Assembly: GCA_016185705.1 (NCBI GenBank)
Contig: JACPMZ010000014.1
Span: 1 to 39,420, forward strand
Source: Candidatus Woesearchaeota archaeon
GTDB taxonomy: Archaea > Nanobdellota > Nanobdellia > Woesearchaeales > UBA10216
DNA: 39,420 nucleotides
Direction of reading: 5' to 3'
Below, piece by piece: positions 38,518-39,420 of this stretch (positions are counted from its first letter, which is position 1; each line of letters begins with the position of its first letter). The notes beneath the pieces are model-generated. The model saw only the letters and a program-made list of their open reading frames with translations, was not told the DNA's origin and did not search any database. A program made the position numbers and the translations under genes.

Positions 38518-39132
38518 TGGGACGTCGTGGAAGCAGGCGTTCCAGCTACTTTCTCTGTCACCAGGCCGGAAATTCCTGTTACAGAGATTGACTTTACGCT
38601 GAAGGAAGGCGCTGCGAATGTTGAGGTCAGGATAGCCAAGCTGTCTGAGAAGCCGGCTGAGGCATCGCAGCAGTATGAAGGAAAAATTCACAGCTACCTT
38701 TCAGTTGCCAAAACAAACCTTGATGACTCCATCGTAGCTGCTGTCCGCATAGCCTTCAGGGTTGAAAAGGAGTGGTTCGCTGACAATGATGTTCTGCCTT
38801 CCAGCATTGTGCTGCTCCGCTATGTCAACGGCTGGAACGAATTGAACACTGCCGTTTCCTCATCAGACGGGCAGTATTTCCATTACACAGCTGATTCGCC
38901 GGGATTAAGCATTTACGCCATAGCTGCCCGGAAGCTCGCTGAGCCGGCAGAATTTAATCTTACGGCTGATAAGCCGCAGGAATTGAATGAGACAGGCAAA
39001 ACTGGAGTGAAGCCCTCAGAAGATGCTGAAACTCCATTGAAGCTTATTTATCAGGTTATCGGAATAACCGCTCTTGCAGCTGTAATAATGCTGATTGCTG
39101 CGCTTTTCTTATTCAGGAAAAGGCAGCGGTGA
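38518..39132 (+). pseudogene. Detached PGF-pre-PGF domain and membrane anchor of the subtilase
   Basis: These 204 codons in frame with the protease gene encode a PGF-pre-PGF-type domain (VPATFSVTRPEIPVTEIDFTL, IHSYLSVAKTNL, RIAFRVEKEWFADN, IVLLRYVNGWNEL, ADSPGLSIYAIAA). A linker with two sequons, a TM helix (VIGITALAAVIMLIAALFLF) and the tail RKRQR follow. It aligns along its length with the intact domain of the gene at 33344. A GTG at 38527 could restart translation, but the product would lack a signal peptide and could not be exported in the normal way. It is therefore either reached by stop-codon readthrough, or a nonsense mutation or sequencing error has cut it off. Confidence 0.75.
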
Positions 39133-39155
39133 AGCGCTCAGGCCGAGTTGAAATG

Positions 39156-39314
39156 TCAGAAACGCTGATGCGCAATCTCCTTACTTCAGTGCGGAGTAAG
39201 CATACAGCGTTTCTGAGTCTCAGAAACCTTCGGTTTCTGATGATGCTCAGAAGCTGCGGCTTCTGACACATGCTCAAGAACTGCACGCTGTGGACTTTAG
39301 TCCGCAGTTCTTGA
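39156..39314. repeat. Cluster of four related stem-loops
   Basis: Four back-to-back hairpins have arms that begin TCAGAA or TCAAGAA and end TTCTGA or TTCTTGA. They are 39156-39167/39205-39216 (12-nt perfect arms), 39220-39228/39232-39240 (9 nt, TTC loop), 39247-39254/39259-39266 (8 nt) and 39274-39284/39304-39314 (11 nt). The first and last also contain inner hairpins (CTTAC/GTAAG; GGACT/AGTCC). No gene covers the region. Confidence 0.85.
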
Positions 39315-39348
39315 CAATCTGGCATTTCGCTTTCATGCTTTGCCTCAA

Positions 39349-39400
39349 CCGCTTGCTTTTCATCCCCCTAAATATTAAGGGGGAGATGAAAAGCAAGCGG
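39349..39400. repeat. Palindromic element, copy 11
   Basis: CCGCTTGCTTTTCATCCCCC and GGGGGAGATGAAAAGCAAGC (then GG) form arms of about 22 nt around TAAATATTAA with a single extra base. The outer arm sequence is unlike any other copy. It lies downstream of the hairpin cluster. Confidence 0.9.
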
Positions 39401-39420
39401 ATTTGTGGTTGGAGGTGAGA

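Noticed and set aside
38516-38560. Translational restart just after the TAA giving a separate functional protein
   Set aside because: The nearest in-frame restart (GTG 38527) lacks a close Shine-Dalgarno, and the product would have no signal peptide, although it is a surface-domain protein.
39156-39314. CRISPR array or Rho-independent terminator series
   Set aside because: The hairpins differ in stem sequence and spacing, lack constant-length spacers, and have no T tract after the stems.

Overview
The window looks archaeal. Start codons are preceded at about 25-30 nt by TATA-like boxes with little or no leader, and a few abundant-looking surface genes instead carry a G-rich Shine-Dalgarno. 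There is an AglB/STT3 oligosaccharyltransferase, a dolichol-phosphate-sugar-synthase-type GT2, a geranylgeranyl-reductase-family flavoprotein, an intron-containing tRNA and PGF-pre-PGF-type surface proteins. The gene style (compact operons, very Asn-rich secreted proteins with poly-Gly linkers) resembles DPANN lineages such as Woesearchaeota or Pacearchaeota. That placement is an inference; no phylogenetic marker is present.

Layout. 1-5.5 kb: edge of a membrane protein (-), then a sugar/polyol activation cluster on + (GT2 with a methyltransferase-like front half, FGGY kinase, two tandem nucleotidyltransferases, a glycerophosphodiesterase-family enzyme). 5.6-13.2 kb (-): histidine phosphatase, GT4, DUF2304 membrane protein, Dol-P-sugar synthase-like GT2, a giant AglB carrying a C-terminal FKBP domain, and a geranylgeranyl reductase homologue. 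13.4-20.3 kb (+): envelope genes: a coiled-coil/TM/collagen-like protein, a secreted Cys-repeat protein, two proteins sharing a beta-rich domain (one a likely S-layer-like protein with strong promoter, SD and poly-T terminator), and a multi-pass membrane protein. 20.4-24.1 kb: three methyltransferases (one FkbM-like) and a GT4. 24.2-26.3 kb: an AbiEi/AbiEii toxin-antitoxin operon bounded by 38-nt direct repeats, with an internally deleted Cas4-like remnant. 26.3-29.5 kb: aromatic amino acid permease, tRNA-Trp, small Cys-rich membrane protein, a nucleotidyltransferase-fold protein with a small partner, and a DUF192 protein. 29.8-39.1 kb (+): four large or medium secreted surface proteins rich in N-glycosylation sequons, ending in a subtilisin-like protease whose C-terminal PGF-pre-PGF/TM anchor is cut off by one in-frame TAA.

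How it fits together: the left half makes and transfers lipid-linked glycans (kinase, nucleotidyltransferases, GTs, Dol-P sugar synthase, AglB), and the right half encodes Asn-X-Ser/Thr-rich proteins that would be its acceptors. The FKBP domain on AglB would place a proline isomerase next to the site of glycosylation.

Scattered through intergenic gaps are at least eleven copies of a palindromic element. Its core is conserved (CCCTCCC, then a short TTAAATTT-like spacer, then GGGAGGG), and its outer arms differ between copies yet stay self-complementary. They occur in convergent, codirectional and divergent gaps alike. Together with a separate cluster of four related hairpins at 39156-39314, these are the most striking unexplained DNA structures here. 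No CRISPR array, rRNA, integrase or transposase was seen.
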